DNA of 64,000 bases from Hypnocyclicus thermotrophus (GCF_004365575.1 NZ_SOBG01000010.1:1-64000); one strand, 5' to 3'; counted from the first letter of the stretch, positions 44,773 to 56,219 are shown. The notes: generated by a model not told the origin, from the sequence alone. Numbers and translations: made by a program.

Positions 44773-45077
44773 TATTTATCCTCCTTTTCTATATCTACCC
44801 TTAGAGGAAATCCATTTTGTTTTGCTAGTTTTTTAGTAACACTTACTTTTGTTATTGCTATATCATAGGTATATTTCCCTATAATAGCTTTTCCTTGGTT
44901 ATGAACTAAAAGCATTAAGTTATTGGCTTCATCTAAACTTTTATGAAAGACTCTCATAAGTATCTCCACTACAAATTCCATCGTAGTATAATCATCATTA
45001 AAAAATATTACATTATACATATTAGGTTCTTTAAATTTTATATTATTTTTTTCAATTATTTTCTCTTTTAAACTCAT
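44772..45077 (-). CDS. clpS: ClpS adaptor (N-recognin)
   Basis: Delivers N-degron substrates to ClpA. The 101 residues include YNVIFFNDDYTTMEFVVEIL (Asn/Asp of the binding pocket and the hydrophobic pocket helix) and LVHNQGKAIIG with the conserved His. Overlaps the upstream SEDS gene by 26 bp and clpA by 1 bp (TAATG), which suggests tight translational coupling. Confidence 0.95.
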   Translation of the reverse strand: MSLKEKIIEKNNIKFKEPNMYNVIFFNDDYTTMEFVVEILMRVFHKSLDEANNLMLLVHNQGKAIIGKYTYDIAITKVSVTKKLAKQNGFPLRVDIEKEDK

Positions 45078-46263
45078 TTTTTCCCTCTCTTTTTATATTT
45101 CCAGTTCTTAGTACGTTTAAAGCTAATGCAATTATCATATACATTGTTAAAGTCGAACTTCCTCCATAACTTAAAAATGGTAAAGGAATTCCTGTTGTAG
45201 GAAAAAGTCCTGTTACTACGTATAAATTTAAAATAACTTGTGATATTATCATATTTGCTATTCCAAAAACCAAATATTTCCCAAACATATTTTTACTCCT
45301 AAATGATATAAGTAGTAAAAAATAATAGAGTACTATATAACTTATTATTATTATTGTAGAAATTAAAAATCCCATCTCTTCACTAATAGTAGCAAAAATA
45401 AAATCTGTATGGATTTCAGGTACATAATTATATTTTTGTATCCCATTTCCATAACCTCTACCTAAAAAACCTCCGCTAGCTATGCCGTATATAGATTGAG
45501 TTACTTGATCATCCTTATCATATTTATTATGAAAAAGTCTTTCTACATATGAATTTATTCTACGAAATTTATAATCATTATGATTTGAGGTTTTATAAAT
45601 ATATACCCCTCCTAATAATATTGCTCCTATATAAAATATTAAAATAAATGTTTTAAATCCTTTTTTTATCTTTGATATTAAAAACATAGAAAGAAAAATT
45701 AAGCTATAATGAATAACCGTTCCTAAATCTTTTTCAAGTAATACTAAAGCTGGAATAATAAAAATTATTATAAAATTATTAATAATTTTTTTTTCTATTA
45801 AATCTATAAAACTAATTTGTTTATTATATTTTTCAATTTTTGAAAATATTTTTGCTAATAAGATAATAAAAGTTATTTTTGCAAACTCAGAAGGTTGAAT
45901 CTTAAATCCTAACGGTATGTCTAACCAACGTTTTGCTCCATTTACTTCTCTACCAAACAATACCCATATTAATAAAATATTTGTAAATAAATAAATAGTA
46001 AAAACAATATAAGAATTTTCTAACTTTTTATATGGGGCAATAAAAACTATTAAAAAAACAATTCCTAAACTTAATATTAAAAATATTAGTTGTTTAAAAG
46101 CTAATTTAAACCCTATTAAGCTTTTTTCATTTAATACATTATTTAAATTTGAGCTAGCAATATTTATTACACTAAATATAGAAAGTAATATAACAATCGA
46201 TATAATTACTATAAATATTGCATAATTTGGAATACTTGTTGAAAGTTGATTTTTTTTATCCAT
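45052..46263 (-). CDS. SEDS-family peptidoglycan polymerase (FtsW/RodA)
   Basis: The roughly 403-residue polytopic membrane protein has about ten helices. Family motifs NGAKRWLDI, QPSEFAK and the C-terminal GIPLPFLSYGGSS are present. SEDS proteins polymerise glycan strands with a partner transpeptidase, in division (FtsW) or elongation (RodA); the motifs here do not decide which. The ATG at 46263 is preferred over an upstream GTG because GAGGGG precedes it. It overlaps clpS by 26 bp. Confidence 0.9.
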   Translation of the reverse strand: MDKKNQLSTSIPNYAIFIVIISIVILLSIFSVINIASSNLNNVLNEKSLIGFKLAFKQLIFLILSLGIVFLIVFIAPYKKLENSYIVFTIYLFTNILLIWVLFGREVNGAKRWLDIPLGFKIQPSEFAKITFIILLAKIFSKIEKYNKQISFIDLIEKKIINNFIIIFIIPALVLLEKDLGTVIHYSLIFLSMFLISKIKKGFKTFILIFYIGAILLGGVYIYKTSNHNDYKFRRINSYVERLFHNKYDKDDQVTQSIYGIASGGFLGRGYGNGIQKYNYVPEIHTDFIFATISEEMGFLISTIIIISYIVLYYFLLLISFRSKNMFGKYLVFGIANMIISQVILNLYVVTGLFPTTGIPLPFLSYGGSSTLTMYMIIALALNVLRTGNIKREGKNEFKRENN

Positions 46264-46354
46264 ATTTCCCCTCACTACTTTTATTTATAGATATTATATC
46301 AAAAAAATAACATAATTTATATAATTTAAATTATTTTTTTATACTTAAATTAAC

Positions 46355-46400
46355 AAAACCCAATTTCTAAATAATTTAAATATTTTAGAAATTAGGTTTT
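46355..46400 (-). terminator. Terminator after tcdA
   Basis: 17-position stem (46355-46371 with 46384-46400). The single imperfect pair is G-U in minus-strand RNA, and T's follow on that strand. Confidence 0.7.
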
Positions 46401-46415
46401 ATCTTCTATAAATCT

Positions 46416-47174
46416 TTAATTTTTTAAATTTAATATATCTTTTACTACTTCCGAAGCTATAATAAGTCCGGCCACTGACGGACTAAATGAGATACTTCCT
46501 GGTATTTGTCTTTTATTTTTACAATTTATTTCTGTATTAGTGAGACATACACAATTTTCCTTACACGATGTTACTGATATTTGAGGTTTTATTGGTATTT
46601 CTTTAGAATAAATAACTTTTAATTTTTTTATTCCTCGTTTTTTTAGCTCTCTTCTCATTACTTTAGCTAATGGACAAACAGATGTTTTATAAATATCTGT
46701 TACTTCAAACATAGTTGGATTTATTTTATTCCCTGTTCCCATTGAGCTAATAATAGGTATATTTTCTTTTTTACATTTTTCTACTAATAATAGTTTTGAA
46801 GTTACCATATCTATTGCATCTACAACATAATCGAATTTTTCTTTAAAAATTTCATCCTCTGTTTCTTTATTATATAAAATTTTTAATGCCTTTACATTAG
46901 CTTTTGGATTTATGTCCAATATTCTTTCTTTCATTATATTTACTTTTAATTTGCCAATTGTTTTAGTAGTCGCATGAATTTGTCTATTAATATTAGTTAT
47001 ACATATATCATCATAGTCAATTAAAGTGAAATTTTCAATTCCTGCTCTGGCTAATGCTTCAACAACAAATGATCCTACTCCACCTATACCAAATATTGCT
47101 ATATGTTTATTATTTAAAATTTCTAAATTTTTACTTCCAATAATTAATTCCGTTCTGGAAAATCTATGTTGCAT
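46416..47174 (-). CDS. tcdA: tRNA threonylcarbamoyladenosine dehydratase
   Basis: The 252-residue E1-like enzyme converts t6A37 of tRNA to its cyclic form. It has the ATP-binding IFGIGGVGSFVVEALARAG, NINRQIHA, and a Cys pair region (SCKENCVC) in place of a zinc site. MoeB/ThiF relatives are possible but the N-terminal RFSRTELIIG and SMGTGNKINPT are typical of TcdA. It is monocistronic and divergent from the ilv operon. Confidence 0.92.
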   Translation of the reverse strand: MQHRFSRTELIIGSKNLEILNNKHIAIFGIGGVGSFVVEALARAGIENFTLIDYDDICITNINRQIHATTKTIGKLKVNIMKERILDINPKANVKALKILYNKETEDEIFKEKFDYVVDAIDMVTSKLLLVEKCKKENIPIISSMGTGNKINPTMFEVTDIYKTSVCPLAKVMRRELKKRGIKKLKVIYSKEIPIKPQISVTSCKENCVCLTNTEINCKNKRQIPGSISFSPSVAGLIIASEVVKDILNLKN

Positions 47175-47401
47175 TTTGCCTCCTAATTTTATCAGTTTTT
47201 ATATTTTTAATTATAAAAAATTTTACTCACTATAAAAATAACATCTTATTTTACTATATTTTACATATAAATTCAATAGTAAAATAGTAAATAATATTTT
47301 TTTGACATTTTTATATTTTTTTGTATTTGTTTTAAAATTTAAACTTATTTTTTTGATTTTTGATTTTTTTTGTGTTATTCTTATTTTAGAATGAATATTT
47401 C
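47175..47401. other. Intergenic region between tcdA and the ilv promoter
   Basis: AT-rich, with no ORF or hairpin that I trust. Together with the ilv promoter and leader it makes a 319-bp gap before the first leader codon. It must contain the minus-strand tcdA promoter, which I could not place. Confidence 0.4.
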
Positions 47402-47430
47402 TTGACAAATCCAAAGAAATTTGATATCCT
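47402..47430 (+). promoter_or_regulatory. Promoter of the ilv operon
   Basis: TTGACA (47402-47407), 17-bp spacer ending in TGA, TATCCT (47425-47430): consensus -35 with an extended -10. Start predicted about 47437. Confidence 0.75.
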
Positions 47431-47493
47431 TAATTTAACAAAATTATCCTAATGAGATAATACTATTTTAAGAATTTAAAGGAGGACATATTT

Positions 47494-47598
47494 ATGATAT
47501 TAATTATTAGCTTACCTATTCTTTTATCATTTGTCATAGTCTTATTACTAAATAAAGAAGCTAATAATAATATTAATAAATTGTCGTTGTTTTTATAA
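47494..47598 (+). CDS. ilvL: ilv operon leader peptide, rich in Ile/Leu/Val
   Basis: A 34-residue ORF with an AAAGGAGG ribosome site. The N-terminal 19 residues are MILIISLPILLSFVIVLLL, with 14 branched-chain residues. It is followed 46 nt later by a strong terminator and then ilvD. This is the layout of classical ilv attenuation: starved ribosomes stall at Ile/Leu/Val codons and change the RNA fold. An 11-bp complementarity between 47503-47513 and 47558-47568 inside the leader could form the 1:2 hairpin. A hydrophobic membrane peptide would look similar, but the position before an ilv operon and the terminator favour a leader. Confidence 0.75.
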   Translation: MILIISLPILLSFVIVLLLNKEANNNINKLSLFL

Positions 47599-47644
47599 TA
47601 CGTTTACGTATTTTAATACAGAATATTTTATATTTTAATATATA

Positions 47645-47676
47645 AAAACAGCTGACATTTATCAGCTGTTTTTTTT
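47645..47676 (+). terminator. Attenuator hairpin of the ilv operon
   Basis: A perfect 11-bp stem AAAACAGCTGA/TCAGCTGTTTT with a 6-nt loop and a run of T's, 17 nt before the ilvD start and downstream of the leader peptide. Confidence 0.85.
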
Positions 47677-47692
47677 ACAAGGGGGAATTTTT

Positions 47693-49351
47693 ATGAGAAG
47701 CGATAATATGACAAAAGGTTTGAAAAGAACACCACATTTATCATTATTAAAAGCACTTGGTTTGACTGACGAAGAAATAGGAAAACCAATTATAGGAATA
47801 GCTGGTTCTTTTAATGAAATAGTTCCTGGGCATATGCATTTAAGAACTCTTATTGATGCTGTAAAAGCTGGAGTAAGAATGGCTGGTGGAATACCTTTAG
47901 AATTTAATACTATTGCAATATGCGATGGTTTAGCTATGAATCACGAAGGAATGAAATATTCTTTAATAACTAGAAGTCTTATAGCTGATTCAATAGAGGC
48001 TACTACTATGGCTACTCCATTTGATGCAATGGTCTTTATACCAAGTTGTGATAAAAGTGTACCCGGAATGCTTATGGCTGCAGGAAGACTTAATTTACCT
48101 TCTATATTCTTAAGTGGTGGACCTATGCTTGCTGGAAAATTTAGAAATAAAAAAATAGGTCTTAGTAATGTATTTGAGTATGTAGGTGAGTATGAAAAAG
48201 GGACTATATCAGAATGTGAACTTAAAGAGGTAGAAAATACAGCTTGTCCTACTTGTGGTTCTTGTTCTGGAATGTATACTGCAAATACAATGAATTGTAT
48301 GACAGAAGCATTAGGAATAGGACTTCCTGGAAATGGAACAATTCCTGCTGTATACTCTGAAAGAATTAGACTTGCTAAATTAGCAGGAATGCAAATAGTA
48401 AAATTATATAATGAAGATATAAAAGCTAGAGATATTTTAACTAAAGAAGCATTTTTAAATGCTGTTGCTGTTGATATGGCATTAGGAGGTTCTAGTAATA
48501 CTGCTCTTCATATACCAGCTGTTGCTCATGATGCAGGTGTTGATTTAACTTTAGATGATTTTAACAAAATTGCAGAAAAAATAGCTCAAATATGTAAGCT
48601 TTCTCCTTCTGGAAATTATTTTATAGAAGATTTAAATGAAGCTGGAGGAATTCCTGCAGTAATGAAAGTATTACATGAAAATAATTTATTAGAAGAAGCT
48701 AAGAGTGTTGCATTAAAATCACAAAAAGAAATAGCTGAAAAAGCTGTTATAAAAGATAATGATGTAATAAGAAGTTTTGATAATGCCTATAATAAACGTG
48801 GTGGGTTAGCTGTATTAAAAGGTAATATAGCTAAAAATGGTTCTATTGTAAAAGCTGCCGGAGTAAAACCAGAAATGATGGTGCATGAAGGGCCTGCTAG
48901 AGTTTTTAACTCAGAAGAAGAAACAGTAGATGCTATTTATAGTGGAAAAATTAAAGCCGGCGATGTTGTAGTTATAAAATATGAAGGACCTAAAGGTGGT
49001 CCTGGTATGAGAGAAATGCTTGCTCCTACAGCTGCTATTGCAGGAATGGGACTAGATGGAAGTGTCGCTTTAATTACTGATGGTAGATTTAGCGGTGCCA
49101 CTAGAGGAGCTTCTATAGGACATATTTCACCGGAAGCCGCAGAAGGAGGAGAGATTGCAATAATTCAAGAAGGAGATATAATCACTATAGATATACCTAA
49201 TCGAACTCTTAATGTAAAACTTAGTGATGAAGAAATAGAAAATAGAATGAAAAATTTAAAAAAAGTAACAAAAAATGTAAAGGGATTATGTCTAAAAAAA
49301 TTTGCTCAAAATGTAAGTTCGGCACATAAAGGAGCTATTGAGGAATTATAA
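47693..49351 (+). CDS. ilvD: Dihydroxy-acid dehydratase
   Basis: Makes the 2-keto acids for valine and isoleucine. The 552 residues hold the iron-sulfur cysteines in PSCDKSVPG and [14 protein letters not shown], and [17 protein letters not shown] at the C-terminus. The start (MRSDNMTKG) agrees with homologues and follows GGGGG. It is the first enzyme gene of the ilv operon. Such enzymes are oxygen-sensitive, which suits an anaerobe. Confidence 0.96.
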   Translation: MRSDNMTKGLKRTPHLSLLKALGLTDEEIGKPIIGIAGSFNEIVPGHMHLRTLIDAVKAGVRMAGGIPLEFNTIAICDGLAMNHEGMKYSLITRSLIADSIEATTMATPFDAMVFIPSCDKSVPGMLMAAGRLNLPSIFLSGGPMLAGKFRNKKIGLSNVFEYVGEYEKGTISECELKEVENTACPTCGSCSGMYTANTMNCMTEALGIGLPGNGTIPAVYSERIRLAKLAGMQIVKLYNEDIKARDILTKEAFLNAVAVDMALGGSSNTALHIPAVAHDAGVDLTLDDFNKIAEKIAQICKLSPSGNYFIEDLNEAGGIPAVMKVLHENNLLEEAKSVALKSQKEIAEKAVIKDNDVIRSFDNAYNKRGGLAVLKGNIAKNGSIVKAAGVKPEMMVHEGPARVFNSEEETVDAIYSGKIKAGDVVVIKYEGPKGGPGMREMLAPTAAIAGMGLDGSVALITDGRFSGATRGASIGHISPEAAEGGEIAIIQEGDIITIDIPNRTLNVKLSDEEIENRMKNLKKVTKNVKGLCLKKFAQNVSSAHKGAIEEL

Positions 49352-49391
49352 TTTAAATAAAATAGAAATTTAAGAAGAAAGGTCTGGTAAA

Positions 49392-50594
49392 ATGTTTACT
49401 TTAAAGGATTTTACTTTAGCTGAAAATAGACTAAAAAATATAATAAAAGAAACTAGACTAATTTATAGTCCTGCTTTTAGTGAAGAGAGTCAAAATGAAA
49501 TATTTATAAAACCTGAAAATCTTCAAAAAACAGGTGCTTTTAAAATAAGAGGAGCCTATAATAAAATTGCATTATTATCAGATGAAGAGAAAAAAAGAGG
49601 TCTTATAGCTTCATCTGCAGGAAATCATGCTCAAGGAGTTGCTTTTGCTGCACAGCAACTTGGAGTCCCTGCTACTATAGTAATGCCAAAAACAACTCCT
49701 CTTATAAAAATAGAAGCTACAAAAAAGTATGGTGCAAAAGTTGTGCTTGCAGGTGATGTCTATGATGAAGCTTATGAAGAAGCAATGAGATTACAAAAAG
49801 AAAATAATTATACTTTTATTCATCCATTTAATGATAAAGATATAATAATAGGTCAAGGTACAATAGGATTAGAGATATTTAAAGAACTTCCAGATACAGA
49901 TGTAGTTTTAGTTCCTGTTGGTGGCGGTGGTCTTATTGCAGGAGTTGCTGCCGCTATAAAACTTGTAAATCCACATATAAAAATTGTTGGAGTAGAACCA
50001 GAAGGTGCCGCTAGTATGTTAGAATCATTTAAAAATGATAAAATAACTAAACTAGAAAATACTCACACAATAGCAGATGGAACTGCTGTAAAAGAAGTAG
50101 GAGAGTTAACATTTAATCTTTGTAAAAAATATGTTGATGAAATAATTACAGTATCAGATTATGAATTAATGGAAGCTTTTTTAATTCTTGTAGAAAAACA
50201 TAAAATAATAGCAGAAAATTCTGGTTTATTATCATTAGCTGGAATAAAAAGATTAAATGTAAAAAATAAAAAGATTGTTTGTGTAGTAAGTGGGGGAAAC
50301 ATTGATGTTCTTACTATATCATCTCTTATAACAAAAGGTTTAGTATCTAGAGGAAGAATTTTTAGATTTTCTATAACATTAAATGATAGACCTGGAGAGC
50401 TTTTATTAGTTTCAGATATTCTTGCTAAACAAAATGCTAATGTTATAAAATTAGACCATAATCAATTTAAAAATTTAGATAGATTTACTCATGTAGAATT
50501 GGAAGTAACAGTTGAAACTAATGGTGAAAGACATATACAAGAGATAATTAAAGCTTTTGCAAAGAAAGGATATAGTATAAACAAAGTAGAGTAA
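49392..50594 (+). CDS. ilvA: Threonine ammonia-lyase, short form with one ACT domain
   Basis: Converts threonine to 2-oxobutyrate, the first step to isoleucine. PLP Lys lies in KTGAFKIRGAYN; the Gly-rich phosphate loop is GGGGLIAGVA. The 400 residues end in a single ACT domain (FSITLNDRPGELLLVSDIL), unlike the 514-residue biosynthetic IlvA of E. coli with two. This shorter type is often called catabolic (TdcB-like), yet here it is in the biosynthetic operon between ilvD and ilvB. Confidence 0.94.
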   Translation: MFTLKDFTLAENRLKNIIKETRLIYSPAFSEESQNEIFIKPENLQKTGAFKIRGAYNKIALLSDEEKKRGLIASSAGNHAQGVAFAAQQLGVPATIVMPKTTPLIKIEATKKYGAKVVLAGDVYDEAYEEAMRLQKENNYTFIHPFNDKDIIIGQGTIGLEIFKELPDTDVVLVPVGGGGLIAGVAAAIKLVNPHIKIVGVEPEGAASMLESFKNDKITKLENTHTIADGTAVKEVGELTFNLCKKYVDEIITVSDYELMEAFLILVEKHKIIAENSGLLSLAGIKRLNVKNKKIVCVVSGGNIDVLTISSLITKGLVSRGRIFRFSITLNDRPGELLLVSDILAKQNANVIKLDHNQFKNLDRFTHVELEVTVETNGERHIQEIIKAFAKKGYSINKVE

Positions 50595-50605
50595 GGAGGT
50601 ATATT

Positions 50606-52306
50606 ATGAAGAAAATAAATGGAGCCAGAATCATATTAGAAGGATTAAAAAGGCAAGGTGTAGATACAATATTTGGATATCCAGGAGGTAAAGTTATTCC
50701 TTTATATAATGAGCTTTATGATTTCTCTGGGATCAATCATATATTAACAAGACACGAACAAGGAGCTGCACATGCTGCTGATGGATATGCCAGAGTTACA
50801 GGAAAAGTTGGAGTATGTGTATCAACATCTGGACCAGGAGCAACAAATCTAGTGACAGGTATAATGACCGCATATATGGATTCTATTCCTATGGTTGCAA
50901 TTACTGGACAAGTAGCAACTTATGAAATAGGAAAAGATGCATTTCAAGAATCAGATATTACTGGGATTACAATGCCTGTTACAAAACACAATTATTTAGT
51001 TAAAGATGTAAAAGATTTACCTAGAATTATAAAAGAAGCATTTTATATAGCTAGCACTGGAAGACCAGGGCCTGTGCTTATCGATATACCTTCAAATATT
51101 CAACAAGCTGAAATAAATTTTGAAGAATTTGAAATATTACATAATGAACCTATTAGGTTGGATAGCTATAATCCTAATTATGAAGGTCATCCAAAACAAA
51201 TTAAAAGTGCAATTAGAATGATTAATCAATCAAAAAGACCAGTTATTTTAGCTGGAGCTGGAATAATAAAATCAAAAGCTTCAAAAGAATTTATTAAATT
51301 TGTCGAAAGAACTAATATTCCTGTAGGAGTTACTCTTCTTGGACTAGGTTCTATTCCCACAGCACATGATTTATGTTTAGGTATGCTTGGAATGCATGGA
51401 ACTTATGCAGCTAATTATTCAGTATTTGAATCTGATTTAGTTATTGCTATTGGTATGAGATTTGATGATAGAGTTACGGGTAATTTAGAAACTTTTGCAA
51501 AAAATGCTAAAGTAATACATATAGATATTGACCCTGCTGAAATAGGTAAAAATAAAAAAGCAGATATTCCTATTGTCGGTGATGTAAAAAGAGTTCTTGT
51601 TAAATTTTTAGAAAAAATGCCTCAAAGAGAAAAAACAGAATGGAATGAAACTGTAACTAAATGGAAAAATGAAAATCCTTTAGTTTATAAAAATTCTAAT
51701 GAAGAAATCAAACCTCAATATCTAATAGAAAAAATAAGTGAATTAACAAATGGTGAAGCAATAATTGTAACTGATGTTGGTCAGCACCAAATGTGGACTG
51801 CTCAATATTACAAATTTAAAAATCCTGATTCACATTGTACATCTGGGGGAGCTGGAACAATGGGATATGCACTTCCTGCAGCTCTTGGAGCAAAAGTTGG
51901 ACTTCCAAATAAACCAGTGATAGCAATTGTCGGTGATGGTGGAATTCAAATGACTTCGCAAGAATTAATGACTTTAGCTCATTTTAATATTCCTGTTAAA
52001 GTAGTTATTGTTAACAACTCTTATTTAGGAATGGTAAGACAATGGCAAGAAATTTTTTATTCTAATAGATACTCTCAAGTAGATTTAGAAATAAGTCCTG
52101 ATTTTGTAAAATTAGCTGAAGCATATAGTTTAAAAGGAGTAAGAATTGAAACCCCTTCTGAATTAGATGAAAAATTAAATGATTTACTTACATCTAATGA
52201 ACCTGTTGTTATTGATGTAAAAGTTTCAAAAGAAGAAAATGTATTGCCTATGGTTCCAGCAGGTGGCGATTCTCATAAAATGCTTGGAATAAAGGGGGAA
52301 TTATAA
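50606..52306 (+). CDS. ilvB: Acetolactate synthase large (catalytic) subunit
   Basis: This 566-residue ThDP enzyme makes acetolactate or acetohydroxybutyrate. The catalytic Glu lies in RHEQGAAHAADGYAR; the ThDP/Mg motif GDGGIQMTSQELMT and NNSYLGMVRQWQ follow. Typical length for IlvB. Its stop overlaps the ilvN start by one base (TAATG). The AAGGAGG site overlaps the end of ilvA. Confidence 0.96.
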   Translation: MKKINGARIILEGLKRQGVDTIFGYPGGKVIPLYNELYDFSGINHILTRHEQGAAHAADGYARVTGKVGVCVSTSGPGATNLVTGIMTAYMDSIPMVAITGQVATYEIGKDAFQESDITGITMPVTKHNYLVKDVKDLPRIIKEAFYIASTGRPGPVLIDIPSNIQQAEINFEEFEILHNEPIRLDSYNPNYEGHPKQIKSAIRMINQSKRPVILAGAGIIKSKASKEFIKFVERTNIPVGVTLLGLGSIPTAHDLCLGMLGMHGTYAANYSVFESDLVIAIGMRFDDRVTGNLETFAKNAKVIHIDIDPAEIGKNKKADIPIVGDVKRVLVKFLEKMPQREKTEWNETVTKWKNENPLVYKNSNEEIKPQYLIEKISELTNGEAIIVTDVGQHQMWTAQYYKFKNPDSHCTSGGAGTMGYALPAALGAKVGLPNKPVIAIVGDGGIQMTSQELMTLAHFNIPVKVVIVNNSYLGMVRQWQEIFYSNRYSQVDLEISPDFVKLAEAYSLKGVRIETPSELDEKLNDLLTSNEPVVIDVKVSKEENVLPMVPAGGDSHKMLGIKGEL

Positions 52307-52794
52307 TGAGACATGTAATTTCAGTTATTGTAGAAAACAAACCCGGTGTTCTTACTAGAATATCTGCATTATTTAGTAGACGAGGATTTAATATAGAGAG
52401 TTTAACTGTTGGACATACTGAAAATCCAAAATTATCAAGAATGACTATAGTTGTTGAAGGTGATACTGATATATTAGAACAAATTGAAAAACAGTTATAT
52501 AAACTTATAGATACATTAAAAGTAATAGATTTACCAAAAGATACTTCTGTTAATAGAGAACTTGTACTTATAAAAGTAATAGCTGACAAAAAAAATCGTT
52601 CAGAAATTATTCAATTTACTGATATTTATAGAGGTAAAATAGTTGATGTTGGAGAAAATACTCTAACTATAGAAATTACTGGTGATGATGGAAAATTAGA
52701 AGCATTTATATCTATGATGAGTAAATTTGGAATAAAAGAATTAGTTAGAACAGGTAAAATAGCTCTTCATAGGGGAGAAAAAACTGTAATGTAA
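52306..52794 (+). CDS. ilvN: Acetolactate synthase small (regulatory) subunit
   Basis: The 162 residues comprise an N-terminal ACT domain (VIVENKPGVLTRISALFSRRG) shortened here to NKPGVLTRISALFSRRG, which binds valine in characterised enzymes, and a C-terminal ALS_ss_C domain. Its presence predicts valine feedback. Translationally coupled to ilvB by a 1-base overlap; ilvC follows after 67 bp. Confidence 0.95.
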   Translation: MRHVISVIVENKPGVLTRISALFSRRGFNIESLTVGHTENPKLSRMTIVVEGDTDILEQIEKQLYKLIDTLKVIDLPKDTSVNRELVLIKVIADKKNRSEIIQFTDIYRGKIVDVGENTLTIEITGDDGKLEAFISMMSKFGIKELVRTGKIALHRGEKTVM

Positions 52795-52849
52795 AATGTA
52801 ACAAAAATAAATTTATAATTAAAATTTATATATATTAAAAATAAAATAG

Positions 52850-53857
<1,008 letters not shown>

Positions 53858-53866
53858 TTTTTATAT

Positions 53867-53896
53867 AAAAAAGAAGCTAAAATTAGCTTCTTTTTT
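53867..53896. terminator. Terminator after ilvC
   Basis: A perfect 14-bp stem AAAAAAGAAGCTAA/TTAGCTTCTTTTTT with a 2-nt loop. Convergent to the next chemoreceptor gene, so probably used from both sides. Confidence 0.9.
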
Positions 53897-53912
53897 TAAT
53901 TCTATAATAAAT

Positions 53913-56012
53913 TTAATATTTAAAGAAATTTAGATCTGTTTTTAATTTTTCTAAAAGTTCATCTAGAGATTCAAGTAATTCTTGATTTTCTTTTATATGT
54001 TCTGTTACTGTTTCTGAAATATCTTTAGTTTCGATACTCAATGATTCTATTTCTGTTGAACTATCAGTAATATTACTTATCGCTGTTGTTATTTCTTTTG
54101 CTGCATGTGCTTGTTCTTCTATTGAATTACTTACATCTTCTATTTGAATAGCATTTTGATTATTATGCTCTATTATTATATCCATATTTTCTTTTGCACT
54201 ATTTGTCATTTTTAATCCTTCTTCTACTTTTTCTTTTACTTCTGTAGCACTAATTTTTACATCTTCTACTTCTAGTTGAATTGTTTTTATTAGATTATCT
54301 ATTTCATTTGTTTCTTTGTTTGTTTGTTCTGCTAATTTTCTTATCTCTTCTGCTACCACACTAAATCCTCTTCCTGCTTCTCCTGCTCTTGCTGCTTCTA
54401 TTGCTGCATTTAGTGCAAGTAAATTAGTTTGCTCTGCTATTGCATTTATTGCTACTGTTATATCCCCTATTTTATTTGATAAATCTTTTAGTTTATCTAT
54501 ATCTTTATTTGTTTGTTCTGTACTAATATTTATATTTTTCATATTTTCAGTAAGTTTATTCATATCAACTGCACTATTTTTAGCTATTTCTAAAGTTTTA
54601 TTAAATGAATTATTTACAACTTTGATATTTTCGTTTGCATTATCACTTGTTGCGCTTATTTCCTGAAGTGCTGCTAAACTTTCTTCTGAAGAAGCTGTTT
54701 GATTTCGTACATTATCCAATACAGTTTCAATTGCATTATTCAACTGCATTATTCCTTTATCTATAGAATTTTTTAATTCTGTATATGATGGACTATTTTC
54801 ACCATTTATTAAATTATCCATTGATTTATTAATCATTATATTTACTGATACAATATTTTTTGCTATATCATTTATTTGAGAAATAGTTGATTTTAATTTA
54901 TTTGTAAAATTATTAAAATCTTTTGTAAGTTCTGCTATTTCATCTTTTGTTGATACTTTTAAATTAGAATTCAAATCCCCTTCAGATAATTTTTTAAATT
55001 CGGCTATCATCATTTTTATAGGTTTTGAAATAGAATTTCCTATAATTTTAGAAAGAATTAATCCTAAAACAATAACTACTATTACTACTTTTAATAATAA
55101 TTTTTGAAGATTTAATAATGTTTCTAACATCTCATTAACTTCTGGTGCTCCCCCAAGTATCCATCCATTTTTTAATACTTTGTAGATAAATAATTTATCT
55201 TTCCCTTGAAATTTATATCTAAATATTCCTGATGTTTTACCACTATCTATCATCTCTTTTTTAAATAAGTCTCCCAACTCTTGACCAGCATCATAAATAC
55301 TTTTTAATTTTTCATTTGGATGATAAAGTAAATTTAAGTTCTGATCCATTAAAACTACATACCCTGTTTTAAAAAGTTTTACCTTTTTCAACTCTTCTTG
55401 TAAATGATTTAAATAAAACTCACTTCCTACTACGCCTATTACTTTCCCATTTTTTTCAAATTTTTTACCATAACTTACAAGTATTGTTCCTTTTCCCCAT
55501 GGATCCCATTTATATGGTTTTGACCAGTTACTTCCATTTTGTAATGGTTTTACCCACCAGTCATCTTTTTCGCTACTGCTGCCTATTACATTCCATTTTG
55601 CATTTCTTATCATCTTTCCATCTTTTTCTCTTACTGATATATGCATAATAGATTTAGTTACATTAGTATTTCCTTGAAACCAAACATTTTTATCTGCTGA
55701 TAAACGTCCTATTCCATAAAACATATTTAAAATACTATTTTCATAATTATCTGTATACTCTTGGCTTTCTTGTATTTTATCTAAATCTATTGTATTTTCA
55801 AGTATATTTATTGCATTATCTACTGTCATCATTGTAGTATGAATTTGGGTATTCATATCATTTGCTATGCCTGCCAATATTCCCATAACTATATTCTCTG
55901 CATCTTTTTGTATATCTTTACTTGTATAAATAAGAATATTTCCTAATATTAAAATAGTTGTAACCAATACAGTTCCAACAATACTAAGTCCAATTTTATT
56001 ACTTATTTTCAT
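53913..56012 (-). CDS. Methyl-accepting chemotaxis protein with dCache sensor
   Basis: The 699 residues comprise a transmembrane helix at about 8-30, a dCache-type periplasmic domain with the characteristic [10 protein letters not shown]...[11 protein letters not shown] and VVGSEF, a second helix near 305-325, HAMP ([20 protein letters not shown]), and the signalling hairpin with [20 protein letters not shown]. The dCache class commonly senses amino acids. It is located right after the ilv operon but convergent to it, so no operon link. Its tip differs from that of the receptor at 440-2602 by one residue. Confidence 0.94.
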   Translation of the reverse strand: MKISNKIGLSIVGTVLVTTILILGNILIYTSKDIQKDAENIVMGILAGIANDMNTQIHTTMMTVDNAINILENTIDLDKIQESQEYTDNYENSILNMFYGIGRLSADKNVWFQGNTNVTKSIMHISVREKDGKMIRNAKWNVIGSSSEKDDWWVKPLQNGSNWSKPYKWDPWGKGTILVSYGKKFEKNGKVIGVVGSEFYLNHLQEELKKVKLFKTGYVVLMDQNLNLLYHPNEKLKSIYDAGQELGDLFKKEMIDSGKTSGIFRYKFQGKDKLFIYKVLKNGWILGGAPEVNEMLETLLNLQKLLLKVVIVVIVLGLILSKIIGNSISKPIKMMIAEFKKLSEGDLNSNLKVSTKDEIAELTKDFNNFTNKLKSTISQINDIAKNIVSVNIMINKSMDNLINGENSPSYTELKNSIDKGIMQLNNAIETVLDNVRNQTASSEESLAALQEISATSDNANENIKVVNNSFNKTLEIAKNSAVDMNKLTENMKNINISTEQTNKDIDKLKDLSNKIGDITVAINAIAEQTNLLALNAAIEAARAGEAGRGFSVVAEEIRKLAEQTNKETNEIDNLIKTIQLEVEDVKISATEVKEKVEEGLKMTNSAKENMDIIIEHNNQNAIQIEDVSNSIEEQAHAAKEITTAISNITDSSTEIESLSIETKDISETVTEHIKENQELLESLDELLEKLKTDLNFFKY

Positions 56013-56219
56013 ATAAATCCCTCCTAAATTTAATTCTCTTAAAAAGAGTATACTGACTTTACATTTAATTTCCTTTTAAAAAGATGAAAAATTTTATAAA
56101 AATATTTTATAATATTAAAAAAAGCAAAATATTTTTATTAAATAGTCAAATATGACATTTTTCATGTTTTTATATAAAAAAAAGAACTATAATATAAATA
56201 AAAACTATGAGGTGATATT

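Noticed and set aside
47437-47692. T-box riboswitch before ilvD
   Set aside because: No T-box core sequence or specifier-loop layout; instead a translated Ile/Leu/Val-rich ORF is present.
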